Shown here: piece after piece, positions 16,137 to 25,774 of the stretch
How the letters are laid out: each line of letters opens with the position of its first letter
Numbering within the stretch: position 1 is the first letter of the stretch
NCBI RefSeq assembly: GCF_020179605.1
Contig: NZ_JAINZO010000002.1
Span: 1,302,001-1,366,000, forward strand
Reading direction: 5' to 3'
Length of the DNA stretch: 64,000 bases
Origin: Geomonas agri
GTDB lineage: Bacteria; Desulfobacterota; Desulfuromonadia; Geobacterales; Geobacteraceae
Notes under the pieces: generated by a model
Told to the model about the DNA's origin: nothing
Seen by the model: only the letters and a program-made list of their open reading frames with translations
The model's database searches: none
Program-made: the position numbers and the translations under genes

Positions 16137-19100
16137 ATGGCAATCAGTCGGCGTAAGTTCTTGAAGATCACTTCAGGCGCCATTGGGGGCGGTGTTGCAG
16201 CAGAAATCGGCATCCTGAACGTGGACACGGCCGCAGCCGCCGCCAAGGCGGGGAAGGCCCCCATTAAAAGCGGCAGACAGGTAGCGAGCATCTGTCCTTA
16301 CTGCGCGGTCGGGTGCGGCCAGATTGTCACGGTGAGCGATGCCGGCGAGATCGTCGACATCCAGGGCAACCCCGACTCCCCGATCAACCAGGGCACCCTC
16401 TGCCCCAAGGGGGCGGCGACCTACCAACTGGTGAAGAACGAACAGCGCTGGAGCACGGTGAAGTACCGCGCCCCCGGGAGCGACCGGTGGGAGGAGAGGC
16501 CGCTGGAGTGGGCCATGAACCGCATCGCCGAACTCACCAAAAAGACCCGCGATGCGAACTTCAACGAGTTCCAGGACCTGCCCGACGGCAAGGGGGGGAC
16601 GGCCCGCAAGAAGGTGATGAACACCTACGCCATCGCCTCCCTGGGGGGCGCCACCATGGACAACGAGTGGAACTACCTGCACCAAAAGCTCATGCATGCC
16701 CTGGGCGTGGTGTACCTGGAAAACCAGGCCCGAATATGACACTCCTCCACGGTTCCCGGTCTGGGGACCACGTTCGGCCGCGGCGGCTCCACCACCTTCC
16801 CGCGCGACCTGGAAAAGTCCAACGCCGTGCTCATCATGGGCTCCAACATGGCCGAGTGCCACCCGGTCGCCTTCCGGTGGCCCTTGAAAGCGCGAACCGA
16901 CCACGACGCCGTGCTCATGCACGTCGATCCCCGCTTCACCCGCACCTCGGCCGCGTGCAACCTGCACGTGCCCATCCGCGCGGGGAGCGACATCGCTTTC
17001 CTGGGCGCCATCATCAATTTCGTCATCAACAGCAAGCGCTGGAACGAGGACCCCTTCTTCCGCGAGTACGTGGTGAACTACACCAATGCCGCGACGCTGG
17101 TGAACCCCGATTTCCGGGACACCGAGGAACTGGACGGTGTCTTCTCGGGGCTCGCCCCGGACGGTAAATCCTACGCCAACGCCACCTGGTCCTACCAGAG
17201 GAACCAGGCTCCTCCCAAGGCGAAGGGGGGCGTGGGCCCGTTCAGCGACCTATTGCTGCAGCAGGTCCCGGGGCGTCCCAAGACCGATCCCACCCTGCAG
17301 GATCCCAACTGCGTCCTGCAGATCGTCAGGAAGCACTACGCCCGTTACACCCCGGAACTGGTGGAAAAGGTCTGCGGCTGCAGCGCCGAGCAGTTCCTGA
17401 AGGTGGCCCAGACCATGCTCGACAACTCCGGGCGCGACAAAACCGCCAACATCACCTACGCGGTGGGGTGGACCCAGCACACGGTCGGGGTGCAGATCAT
17501 CCGGGCCGCCGCGATGCTGCAGGCGCTTTTGGGGAACATCGGCCGGCCCGGCGGCGGGGTGCTCGCCCTGCGCGGACACGCCACCATCCAGGGGTCGACC
17601 GACATCGCCACCCTGTACCATTCGCTCCCCGCCTACCTGAACATGCCGGACGGGCGCAAGAAGCACGACTCCCTCAAGGAGTTCATCCTCACCGAGGCGG
17701 GGCCCCTGGCGACGAGCTACTGGGGGAACTACCCGAAGTTCGCGGTTTCCTACCTGAAGGCGCAGTTCGGCGCCGCCGCCACCGCCGAGAACGACTACGG
17801 CTACGACTACCATCCCAAGATCACCGGTGACCACTCCCACATGCCGATGATGCTCGACATGGCGGCCGGAAAGATCAAAGGGTTCTTCGTCATGGGGCAG
17901 AACCCCGCCGTGGGAGGGCAGAACGCGCGCCTGCAGCGCAAGGCCCTCGCCAAGCTGGACTGGATGGTGGTGCGCGACTACTTCGAGACCGAGACCGCCG
18001 CTTTCTGGCGCAACTCCCCGGAGGTCCTCTCCGGCGAACTGAAGCCCGCCGACATCAAGACCGAGGTCTTCTTCCTTCCCGCCGCAGCGGTCGCCGAGAT
18101 GGAGGGCTCCTTTACCAACACGCAGCGCCTTTTGCAGCAGCACGACAAGGCCGCCGACCCTCCGGGAGACGCACGCAGCGACAGCTGGTTCACCTACCAG
18201 CTCGGCAAGAGGCTCCAGAAGATGTACGCCGGCTCGGCGAGCAACCTCGACTGGGGCATCAAAAATCTCGCCTGGGACTACGAGCCCGATGCGAAGGAGG
18301 TCGCTCCCTGGCGCATCAAGGACGAACCCTCGGCCTACAAGGTGCTGAAGGAGATCAACGGCGTTACCGTTGCCGATCAAAAGCCGCTGGCCACCTTCGC
18401 CAACCTCAAGGAGGACGGCTCGACCGCCTGCGGCGCCTGGATCTACACCGGCGTCATCCCGGAGGAGGGGAAGAACAACGCGGCCCGCCGCAAGCCCGAC
18501 CAGTGGATTTCCCCCAACTGGGGCTTCGCCTGGCCTGCCAACCGGCACATCATGTACAACCGCGCCTCGGCGGACAGCCAGGGGAAACCGTGGTCGGAAG
18601 CGAAGAAGCTTATCTCCTGGGATCCCGATGCCGACAGCGGCACCAAGGACCCGGCGGGGAACCCGGTGCGCGGCAAGTGGGTCGCCCCCTCCGGCGAGGG
18701 GATCGACTTCCAGCCCACCAAGGCGCCGACCATGGTCGGCAAGGACGCTGCGCTCGGTTTCGACTGGCTGAGCGGCAACGACGCCTTCATCATGCGCGCC
18801 GACGGGAAGGCGTGGCTCTTCGCCCCGGCGGGGCTCGTCGACGGCCCGCTGCCCACCCACTACGAGCCGTACGAGTCCCCGGTGGCGAACCGGGTCTACC
18901 GGCAGCAGTCCAACCCGGTAGCCAAGGTCTGGCGCACCGAGGGCAACGTCTACCACGGCGTCGCCGACCCCAAGTACCCGATCGTTGTCTCCACCTACCG
19001 GGTCACCGAACACCACCTGAGCGGCACCATGAGCCGCTGGCTCCCCTGGCTCGCGGAGCTGATGCCCGAGCTCTTCTGCGAGGTCTCCCCTGAACTCGCC

Positions 19101-19382
19101 GCCGAGAAGGGGATCAGCAACGCAGGGTACGTGACCATCGTCACCGCGCGCGGCGAAATCGAGGCGCGGGCGCTGGTGACCCGGCGCATCAAGCCCTTCG
19201 TCATCGACGGCAAGAAGGTGCACGAGATCGGCCTCCCCTGGCACTGGGGGTGGCAGGGGAACGCCAAGGGTGACGTCGCCAACGACCTGAGCGCCATGGT
19301 GGGCGATCCCAACGTCTCCATCCACGAAGGGAAGGTGTTCACCTGCGACATCAGGGCGGGCAGGAAGGGAGGGCGCAGCTGA
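16137..19382 (+). CDS. fdnG: Formate dehydrogenase catalytic (alpha) subunit, selenocysteine-containing
   Basis: A 1081-residue selenoprotein interrupted in ordinary translation by UGA at 16737-16739, read as Sec201 in the context 'ARI-U-HSSTVPGLG', the active-site position of molybdenum/tungsten formate dehydrogenases. A twin-arginine signal (SRRKFLK) starts the protein. A [4Fe-4S] site follows with C53, C56, C60 and C89, and then the bis-MGD-binding domains; 'GWTQHTVGVQ' and the C-terminal 'EHHLSGTMSRW' are family motifs. It oxidises formate to CO2 in the periplasm and passes electrons to the Fe-S subunit. ATG 16137 has an AGGAG site. A SECIS hairpin lies directly after the UGA. Without recoding it looks like two genes (to 16739, and from 16827). 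The stop overlaps the next start (TGATG). Confidence 0.96.
16737..16776 (+). promoter_or_regulatory. UGA selenocysteine codon and SECIS hairpin
   Basis: Eleven bases after the UGA, GGTTCCC (16751-16757) pairs with GGGGACC (16763-16769) around the loop GGTCT (16758-16762). The loop is the same as in the E. coli fdhF SECIS (GGUCU) and the stem has the right length and distance. SelB would bind this hairpin to insert selenocysteine at 16737. Confidence 0.93.
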
Positions 19383-20197
19383 TGGCAAAGGGAATGTTCA
19401 TCGACACGACCATCTGCACCGGGTGTAAGTCCTGCCAGGTGGCCTGCAAGCAATGGAACGGCCTCGCCGCAGAGCCGGCGCACTTCGGGAAGCGCTCCGG
19501 GGTCACGTACCCGGTGGCCGACAACTTCACCGGGGACTCCTACGACAACACCGGGAGCCTGAGCGCCACCGACTGGCGCCACGTCCGCTTCATCGAGCAG
19601 ATCGACGAGCAGCGCCGCGAAAAGCGCTGGCTCTTCTCCAGCGACTCCTGCAAGCACTGCAGCGACGCGGGGTGCCTGAACGCCTGCCCCACCAAGGCCA
19701 TCGTGCGCACCGACCTGGGCAACGTGGTGGTGCAGCAGGAAACCTGCATCGGCTGCAAGTTCTGCATCCCGTCCTGCCCCTACGGGGTGATCTCTTTCAG
19801 CGAGGAGAGCGGGACCGTGCACAAGTGCACCCTGTGCAACGACCGCATCCACAACGGCCTGGGCACCGCTTGCGCCAAGGCCTGCCCGACCGGGTCGATC
19901 CGGTTCGGCGAGGTCGCCGACCTGCGCCGGCGCGCCGATGCCCGCCTGGCGCAGCTGAAAGGGAAGGGGGAGAAGGCGCAGATCTACGGGTACGAGGAGG
20001 CCGACGGCCTCAAGGTCTTCTACCTCTTCACCGACCGCCCCGGCGTGTACGGGCAACCGGAACACCCGATCGTGCCCCAGCGCCGCCTGGTGCTCTGCTC
20101 GCTGGTCACCATCCTCACCGCGCTCGGCATCGGCGTCGCGGCGCTGGTGAACTTCCGGGAACGGCTCAACGGCAAGGAGGAGCATCATGAGTCCTGA
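19382..20197 (+). CDS. fdnH: Formate dehydrogenase iron-sulfur (beta) subunit
   Basis: A 271-residue ferredoxin-type subunit with four cysteine clusters in the DMSO-reductase-family order: 'CTGCKSCQVAC' (from about residue 11), 'CKHCSDAGCLNACP', 'CIGCKFCIPSCPYG' and 'CTLCNDRI...CAKACP'. A C-terminal membrane helix (about 238-260) anchors it as in FdnH. It wires electrons from the catalytic subunit to the membrane subunit. The start overlaps the previous stop and the end overlaps the next gene by 11 bases, so all three subunits are coupled. Its partner anchor is NrfD-like, which sets it apart from the E. coli Fdn complex. Confidence 0.95.
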   Translation: MAKGMFIDTTICTGCKSCQVACKQWNGLAAEPAHFGKRSGVTYPVADNFTGDSYDNTGSLSATDWRHVRFIEQIDEQRREKRWLFSSDSCKHCSDAGCLNACPTKAIVRTDLGNVVVQQETCIGCKFCIPSCPYGVISFSEESGTVHKCTLCNDRIHNGLGTACAKACPTGSIRFGEVADLRRRADARLAQLKGKGEKAQIYGYEEADGLKVFYLFTDRPGVYGQPEHPIVPQRRLVLCSLVTILTALGIGVAALVNFRERLNGKEEHHES

Positions 20198-21089
20198 CAA
20201 TGTGCAGGTCCCCGAGTGGGCCTGGTACTACATCGCGGTCTACTTCTTCGTTGCCGGCACCTCGGCCGGGGCCTATTTCATCGGCGCCATGGAGGAGCTC
20301 TTCAGCAGCGCCAAGGAACGCGAGGTGAGCCGTGCCGCCTGCTATGTCGCCTTCCCGCTGCTGCTTTTGGTCCCCATTCCGCTCATTGCCGACCTGGGGC
20401 GCCCGGGCCGTTTCTGGCACCTGTTCATCTACAACCAGGGGGGCTATCCCTACCTGAACCTGCAGTCCCCCATGTCGGTCGGCTCGTGGGTGCTGCTCGT
20501 TTTCGGCGTCTGCACCCTGCTTTCCTTCCTGGACAACCTGGTGGCGGACCGGGTCATCTCGTTCCCGCTCTTCTCCAGGTACTACAACCGGATCCCGAGG
20601 AAGCTCTATGCGCTGGTGGGGTCGCTGGCGGGGTTCTTCATCGCGGGGTACACCGGGGTGCTGCTGAACGTCACCGCCCGTCCCTTCTGGGCTGCCACCT
20701 CGCCGCTCATGGGGGCGCTGTTCCTCGTCTCGGGGGCCTCGACCGGGGCCGCCGCCATCTCGCTCTACCTCATCTGGCGCCAGCGCAACGCGGGCCAGGA
20801 GGTGGCCAGGCTCGAGTCCTTCGACCGCGCCCTGATGATCTCGGAACTGCTGCTGATCGCCGTGCTCCTTGTTCTGGCCGGTCACACGGCGCAGCTTTTG
20901 TTGACGCTCCCCTTCCTGGTGATTTTCTGGCTGGGCGCGGTGGCACTGGGCATCGCCGCGCCCCTGTGGTTCAAGTACCGGTCGCGCCGGCAGCATTTCG
21001 GTGGGGTACCTCATCTCGCTCACTACCTGTGCATCCTGGCGGGGGGGCTTTTGCTGCGCATCAGCCTGCTGCAGGCCGGGCAGCTGTGA
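20187..21089 (+). CDS. NrfD/PsrC-family membrane subunit of formate dehydrogenase
   Basis: A 300-residue polytopic protein with about eight membrane helices and the NrfD-type opening 'WAWYYIAVYFFVAGTSAGAY'. It also has 'DLGRPGRFWHLF', a motif of the polysulfide-reductase NrfD family. It replaces the cytochrome b FdnI of E. coli and has no haem-ligating His pattern of that kind, so electrons would pass directly from the Fe-S subunit to menaquinone at the membrane face. It overlaps fdnH by 11 bases. Family assignment is firm; the quinone reaction is inferred from related complexes. Confidence 0.93.
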   Translation: MSPDNVQVPEWAWYYIAVYFFVAGTSAGAYFIGAMEELFSSAKEREVSRAACYVAFPLLLLVPIPLIADLGRPGRFWHLFIYNQGGYPYLNLQSPMSVGSWVLLVFGVCTLLSFLDNLVADRVISFPLFSRYYNRIPRKLYALVGSLAGFFIAGYTGVLLNVTARPFWAATSPLMGALFLVSGASTGAAAISLYLIWRQRNAGQEVARLESFDRALMISELLLIAVLLVLAGHTAQLLLTLPFLVIFWLGAVALGIAAPLWFKYRSRRQHFGGVPHLAHYLCILAGGLLLRISLLQAGQL

Positions 21090-21102
21090 CGGAGGAGCGG
21101 TC

Positions 21103-22062
21103 ATGACACACGAAAGATCGGCCGATCCGCTCATCAGGCGGCTGGATGAGATCGCTGCAGCATCTCCTGAATTGCGGGTCACCGCCCGCCTGTACCAGGC
21201 CGTGCTGCCGCTCGTGCAGCGTGCGGAGGTGAAGGCTGCCATCGCGCTCGACGCAGGGGAGTTGGGCGAGGTGTTGCAGGGGGGAGCGCCGCTGCTGGCG
21301 GTCGCCGATGTCGAGGTGGACGTCGATGCCGCGGCCGCGTTGCTGCTCGCCATGCTGCGCGCAGTGCAAGCCGCCGAGTTGCCGCGCGGCGCGGGGGGCG
21401 CGTGGCGCATTTGGGAGCGGTCGGCGCCAGGCTGGAGCGAGTCGGACATCGCCGCCTTCGCCGCCCTGCGAGGCCAGGCCGGCACGCTTGCCGCGGCGGT
21501 GGACGCCGGGGTGGTTGACGCCGGCGAACTGCTGGCGCTCGCGGCGGCAGGTGACCGGGACGGGTTCAGCGAACGGGTGCACCAGGTGACGCCGGGGTGG
21601 GAACTGATGTGGACCCTGTCGCACCACGCGCTCAGGCCCTTTCTTCACGAGGTGTGCAGGCAGGCGCCTCTCGAGGAGGTCGGGGTCTGGGAGCAGGGGA
21701 CGTGCTACGTGTGCGGTGCGGGTGCGACGCTGGCGGAACTGCAGGACGACGACCAGGTGAAGCACCTGCGCTGTGCCCAGTGCGGCGCCGACTGGCACCA
21801 CCCGCGCCTGCAGTGCCATCACTGCGGCAACGAGGACCGCGCCACGCTCAGATACCTCTACGTCGATGGGCGCGAGCACCGCCGCGTCGAGGTCTGCGAC
21901 GCCTGCCGCGGGTACTTGAAGGTGATCACCTCCTTCACGCCGACACCTCCCGAGTTGCTGGTGGTGGAGGACCTGGCGACCCTGGAGCTGGACTTCCTGG
22001 CGCAGCAGCAGGGGTACCGCATGCCGCCCCCGGGCGACAGCAGGAGGGAGGCTGCCCCATGA
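21103..22062 (+). CDS. fdhE: Formate dehydrogenase accessory protein FdhE
   Basis: A 319-residue cytoplasmic protein needed for formate dehydrogenase maturation. The C-terminal half holds the characteristic rubredoxin-like Cys pairs: 'CYVCGAG', 'CAQCGADWHHPRLQCHHCGN' and 'CDACRGYLK'. These are thought to bind iron and interact with the catalytic subunit before TAT export. ATG 21103 is preceded by GGAGG 13 bases after the previous stop; the longer frame upstream overlaps the membrane subunit and lacks a ribosome site. The TGA overlaps the mobA start (ATGA). Confidence 0.93.
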   Translation: MTHERSADPLIRRLDEIAAASPELRVTARLYQAVLPLVQRAEVKAAIALDAGELGEVLQGGAPLLAVADVEVDVDAAAALLLAMLRAVQAAELPRGAGGAWRIWERSAPGWSESDIAAFAALRGQAGTLAAAVDAGVVDAGELLALAAAGDRDGFSERVHQVTPGWELMWTLSHHALRPFLHEVCRQAPLEEVGVWEQGTCYVCGAGATLAELQDDDQVKHLRCAQCGADWHHPRLQCHHCGNEDRATLRYLYVDGREHRRVEVCDACRGYLKVITSFTPTPPELLVVEDLATLELDFLAQQQGYRMPPPGDSRREAAP

Positions 22063-22703
22063 AGCGATCCCGCCCCATCGCCTTTCCCGACGTGACCGGG
22101 GTCATCCTGGCCGGAGGCCAGTCCAGCCGCATGGGGAGCAACAAGGCACTCCTCCCCTACGGCAACGGGCTGCTCATCGATAACATCCACCGGCTGCTGG
22201 CGCCGCTTTTCGGGGAGATGCTGATCGCGGCCAACGACCAGGAAACCTACGCTTTCGTCGGGTGCCGCGTCGTCCCGGACCGCTACCGCGGTCTGGGCGC
22301 CCTGTCCGGGCTCCATGCGGCCCTGGCCGGGAGCCGGACCCCGTACATCTTCGCCGTCGCCTGCGACATGCCTTTTCTCGACCTCGAGCTGATCCGGGCG
22401 CTGGTGGCGCTGCGCCACGAGGCCGACGTCGTCATCCCGGAAGGGGACATGGGACCGGAGCCGCTGCACGCAGTTTATGCCACGGCATGTCTGCCGCAGG
22501 TAGAGGCCGCGTTGCAGGAAAACCGACGCCGCATGGTCTCCTTCTTTCCGGCTGTGCGCGTCCTGACCATGGCACCGGACCGGGTGGCCGCTTTCGACCC
22601 GACCTTCGCTTCCTTCTGCAACGTCAACACCCCCGCCGAGTACTTCGCCCTGCGCGGGCGCGGCTTCGGGGCGCTCGCGACAACCGACAGGAAACGGTGC
22701 TGA
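22059..22703 (+). CDS. mobA: Molybdenum cofactor guanylyltransferase
   Basis: A 214-residue nucleotidyltransferase with the diagnostic 'VTGVILAGGQSSRMGSNKAL' opening, which contains the GTP-binding loop and Lys, and 'FAVACDMPFLD' carrying the metal-binding Asp. MobA attaches GMP to molybdopterin to make the MGD cofactor held by the formate dehydrogenase alpha subunit. It is the last gene of the operon, coupled to fdhE by an ATGA overlap, so cofactor completion is co-expressed with the enzyme. The length is normal and no motif is missing. Confidence 0.95.
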   Translation: MKRSRPIAFPDVTGVILAGGQSSRMGSNKALLPYGNGLLIDNIHRLLAPLFGEMLIAANDQETYAFVGCRVVPDRYRGLGALSGLHAALAGSRTPYIFAVACDMPFLDLELIRALVALRHEADVVIPEGDMGPEPLHAVYATACLPQVEAALQENRRRMVSFFPAVRVLTMAPDRVAAFDPTFASFCNVNTPAEYFALRGRGFGALATTDRKRC

Positions 22704-22730
22704 TGCCGTGACAGCATCTGCCCGGCACCG

Positions 22731-25598
22731 TCAAGGCGCCAGCATCTGCGTGATCTTCTCGTTCAGTTTCCTCGCGTCCAGCGGTTTGGGGATGTAGTGC
22801 ATCCCTTCCTCGACGATGCCGCGCTGTGCCACGATGTCGGCGGTGTAGCCCGACATGAAGAGTACCTTCACCTCCGGGCGGACCGCCCTGATCCGCTCGG
22901 CCATCTCCCTCCCGTTCATCCCCGGCATCACCACGTCGGTCAGCACCAGATCGATCGGCTCTCCCTTGTCGCAGATTTCGATGGCCTGGGCCGGCCTCTG
23001 TGCCTGGATCACCGTGTAGCCCATCTCCTCGAGCATCCGGGTCGTGGTCCACAAGAGCATCTCCTCGTCCTCCACCAGGAGCACTGTGCCGCTGCCGGTG
23101 GAGGGGATGGCGACATCGACCTCCTGCTCGTCGGCCTCGGCGTCGGGCAGGCGCGGCAGGTAGATGGTGAACACGGTGCCGTGACCCGGTTCGCTGTAGA
23201 CCGTGATGAACCCGTTGTTCTGGGAAACAATGCCGTACACGGTGGCGAGCCCGAGCCCGGTCCCCACCCCCAGTCCCTTGGTGGTGAAGAAGGGCTCGAA
23301 GATGTGCTCCCGGGTCTCGCGGTCCATACCGATGCCGGTATCGCTCACGGTCAGCTTGACGTAGTCGCCGGGGGAGCAGCCGGAGTGATGCCGGCAGTAA
23401 TCCGGGTCCAGACGGATGTTGGCGGTTTCGATGTTCAGGATGCCCCCGTCGGGCATGGCGTCGCGTGAATTGGCCGACAGGTTCATGAGGATCTGGTCCA
23501 CCTGGGACGGGTCGATAAGCACCGTCCAGATCGAGGTGGCCGGCTTGAAGGTGAGGCGGATATCCTCGCCGATCAGGCGGCAGAGCATCTTCTCGGCGTC
23601 GATGACCTGGCTGTTCAGGTTCACCGCCTTGGGCGAGACGATCTCCTTCCTGGAGAAGGCCAAAAGCTGCCGGGTGATCTCGCTGGAGCGCTGTGCCGCC
23701 TTCAGGATGTGCTCCAGGTATTTCTGGACCGGCGTATCTTCGGGCAGCTGGTGCCGGCACAGCTCCGCAGAGCCGATGATGACGCCGAGCATGTTGTTGA
23801 AATCATGCGCCACGCCGCCGGCCAGGCGCCCCACTGATTCCATCTTCTGCGACTGCCGCAGTTGTTCCTCCAGCTTCTTGTGCTCGGTCACGTCGCGCCA
23901 GATGCAGTAGTACACCGGGTGGTCCTGGATGTTGACGATCTGGGCGTGCACCTCGATGTTTCTCAACTCGCCGGTGCGGGTGCGCTGCAGCGTCTCGAAG
24001 TTACCCCGGCCGGTGCCCTGGATCTTGGCGATGCGCTCGCGGGTCTCCTCGCGGGTTTCCTGTGCCTCCACGTCGAAGATCGACAACTGCGCGAACTCTT
24101 CCCTCTCATAGCCGAGCTGCCGGCAGACGGCGCTGTTGAAGTTGATGAAGCGCGCCGTCTCCGGATCGATGATGACGATACCGTCCGGGGACTGCTCCAG
24201 GAGGAGCCGGTTGAACTGGGACTCCTCCTCGACCGCCTTCTCCATCTTCTTGCGCTCCGTGATGTCCGTGACGACGGCTATGCGGCAGGTCCTCCCCTTG
24301 TAGACGACATCGTGCGAGGTGACCACGATAGGGAAGATGGTGCCGTCCTTGCGGCGATGGTGCCATTCCCCGACGTAGGTGTGCCCGGAAAGCAGCGCCG
24401 CCACCTGGGTGATCTTTTGTTTCTCCTCTTCCGGGTACAGGTCGGCCAGGTGCAGCACCAGTACCTCGTCCATGCTATAGCCGTAGGCGATGAGGAACGC
24501 CTCGTTCACGGCAACGATCTCCATGGTGCCGCGTTCGTAGATCAGCATCGGGGCCGGGTTGTGCTCGAACAGGTCGCGGTATCTCTGCTCGCTCGCCTTC
24601 AACTCCGTCTCGGCCTCGCGGTGCGCCTCTTCTTCCTTGACGATCACCATGGCCCTGGCCATAAAAATGGAGACCGCCACGCCTGCCGCCAGCAGCATCA
24701 GCACCGCCAGCAGCAGTCGGTTGCGGTACGCGGTAAGCGAGGCCAGAATCTCGCGTTCGGACGACGCCACGGCGATGGACCAGAAGGTGTTACCCACGGC
24801 TATGGGGTGGTAGACAGCGAGCTGCCGGGCCGGTTCGCCGTGCGGGTCACCGTTCGTGGGGGCGGTATAGGTGGCCGTGCCGGAGAGTCCCTGCAACATC
24901 TGCCGCGCCATGGCGAGCAGGGAAGGGGACCCCTTGCCGTTGGTAAAGATGCTCTGGCCGCTGTGTTCCGGGACGGGGGAGTAGAGAACGGTCCCGTCGC
25001 GGCTGATCACCCAGGCGTGGCCGGTCTTGCCGATCTTGATCACGTCGAGGTAGCGCTTGGCGAGGTTCTGGAAGTTGATGACGACGGCGATGCTGCCCCG
25101 GAAGCGGCTCCCGTTGTACACGGGTACGTGCAGGGCGATGGCGTCGTACCCCTGCACCGCCCTGAACACGTCGCTCACCACCGGTTTGCGGGTGCGCAGC
25201 AGTTCCTGGATGTGTTTTTGCGAGGAGATGTTCCTCCCGGCCGCCTCGCGCTGCGGGATGCTGACCAGGACGATGCCATTTTCGTCCACGCGGGTGAAGG
25301 AGCGGATTTGCTCCCGGTGGGCGTCGTAGAAGAACTCCATCTGCTGCCGCCCCGCCCCGTCCGCCGCGGCGATTTCTTTCATGCGTGCCATGGAGCTGAG
25401 GATGCCGGTCCAGGTGCTGAAGTAGTCCTGGATCCCCTGTGCCGCCTGCTTGGCGTGGATCATCTGCTCGTCGTGCAGCCGCGCGATGGCGGACTCCCTG
25501 GCCTGTTGATACGAGAACAGGAAGACCAGGCCGCACAGGCAGGTACAGATGAGCACCAGGAATGCCAGTGCCGGTTTCTGGATCAGGCGATGTTTCAT
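22731..25598 (-). CDS. dCache/PAS hybrid sensor histidine kinase
   Basis: A 955-residue sensor. It has an N-terminal membrane helix (about 9-30), a large periplasmic double-Cache domain (about 35-290), and a second helix (about 295-315). Two clear PAS domains follow ('[18 protein letters not shown]', '[16 protein letters not shown]') with a probable third PAS/PAC before the transmitter. H598 lies in '[10 protein letters not shown]', the HATPase has '[12 protein letters not shown]', and a C-terminal receiver carries Asp888 in '[12 protein letters not shown]'. It converges on the formate dehydrogenase operon, ending 27 bases from mobA. Its target and ligand are unknown; the domain order is typical of Geobacter multi-sensor hybrids. 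Confidence 0.93.
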   Translation of the reverse strand: MKHRLIQKPALAFLVLICTCLCGLVFLFSYQQARESAIARLHDEQMIHAKQAAQGIQDYFSTWTGILSSMARMKEIAAADGAGRQQMEFFYDAHREQIRSFTRVDENGIVLVSIPQREAAGRNISSQKHIQELLRTRKPVVSDVFRAVQGYDAIALHVPVYNGSRFRGSIAVVINFQNLAKRYLDVIKIGKTGHAWVISRDGTVLYSPVPEHSGQSIFTNGKGSPSLLAMARQMLQGLSGTATYTAPTNGDPHGEPARQLAVYHPIAVGNTFWSIAVASSEREILASLTAYRNRLLLAVLMLLAAGVAVSIFMARAMVIVKEEEAHREAETELKASEQRYRDLFEHNPAPMLIYERGTMEIVAVNEAFLIAYGYSMDEVLVLHLADLYPEEEKQKITQVAALLSGHTYVGEWHHRRKDGTIFPIVVTSHDVVYKGRTCRIAVVTDITERKKMEKAVEEESQFNRLLLEQSPDGIVIIDPETARFINFNSAVCRQLGYEREEFAQLSIFDVEAQETREETRERIAKIQGTGRGNFETLQRTRTGELRNIEVHAQIVNIQDHPVYYCIWRDVTEHKKLEEQLRQSQKMESVGRLAGGVAHDFNNMLGVIIGSAELCRHQLPEDTPVQKYLEHILKAAQRSSEITRQLLAFSRKEIVSPKAVNLNSQVIDAEKMLCRLIGEDIRLTFKPATSIWTVLIDPSQVDQILMNLSANSRDAMPDGGILNIETANIRLDPDYCRHHSGCSPGDYVKLTVSDTGIGMDRETREHIFEPFFTTKGLGVGTGLGLATVYGIVSQNNGFITVYSEPGHGTVFTIYLPRLPDAEADEQEVDVAIPSTGSGTVLLVEDEEMLLWTTTRMLEEMGYTVIQAQRPAQAIEICDKGEPIDLVLTDVVMPGMNGREMAERIRAVRPEVKVLFMSGYTADIVAQRGIVEEGMHYIPKPLDARKLNEKITQMLAP

Positions 25599-25774
25599 CG
25601 GTCAGGCGTCCTTGTAACGATTAAGAGGAGAAAGGTATTACGGTACTTATCGGCAACCTGTGAGGAAAATTGAGGCGCCGCTGCAAGGTACAGGCGGTGG
25701 GGCGGATCGTTGAAAAAGCCGACGTGGTCGCTACACTTTGTTGGTTATTTTTAATAAAAGAGTGGAGGCTCGCC

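Noticed and set aside
17250..19388. A 712-residue minus-strand open frame opposite the formate dehydrogenase gene
   Set aside because: It mirrors a real high-GC gene, has no ribosome site and reads as low-complexity Val/Gly/Arg/His text.
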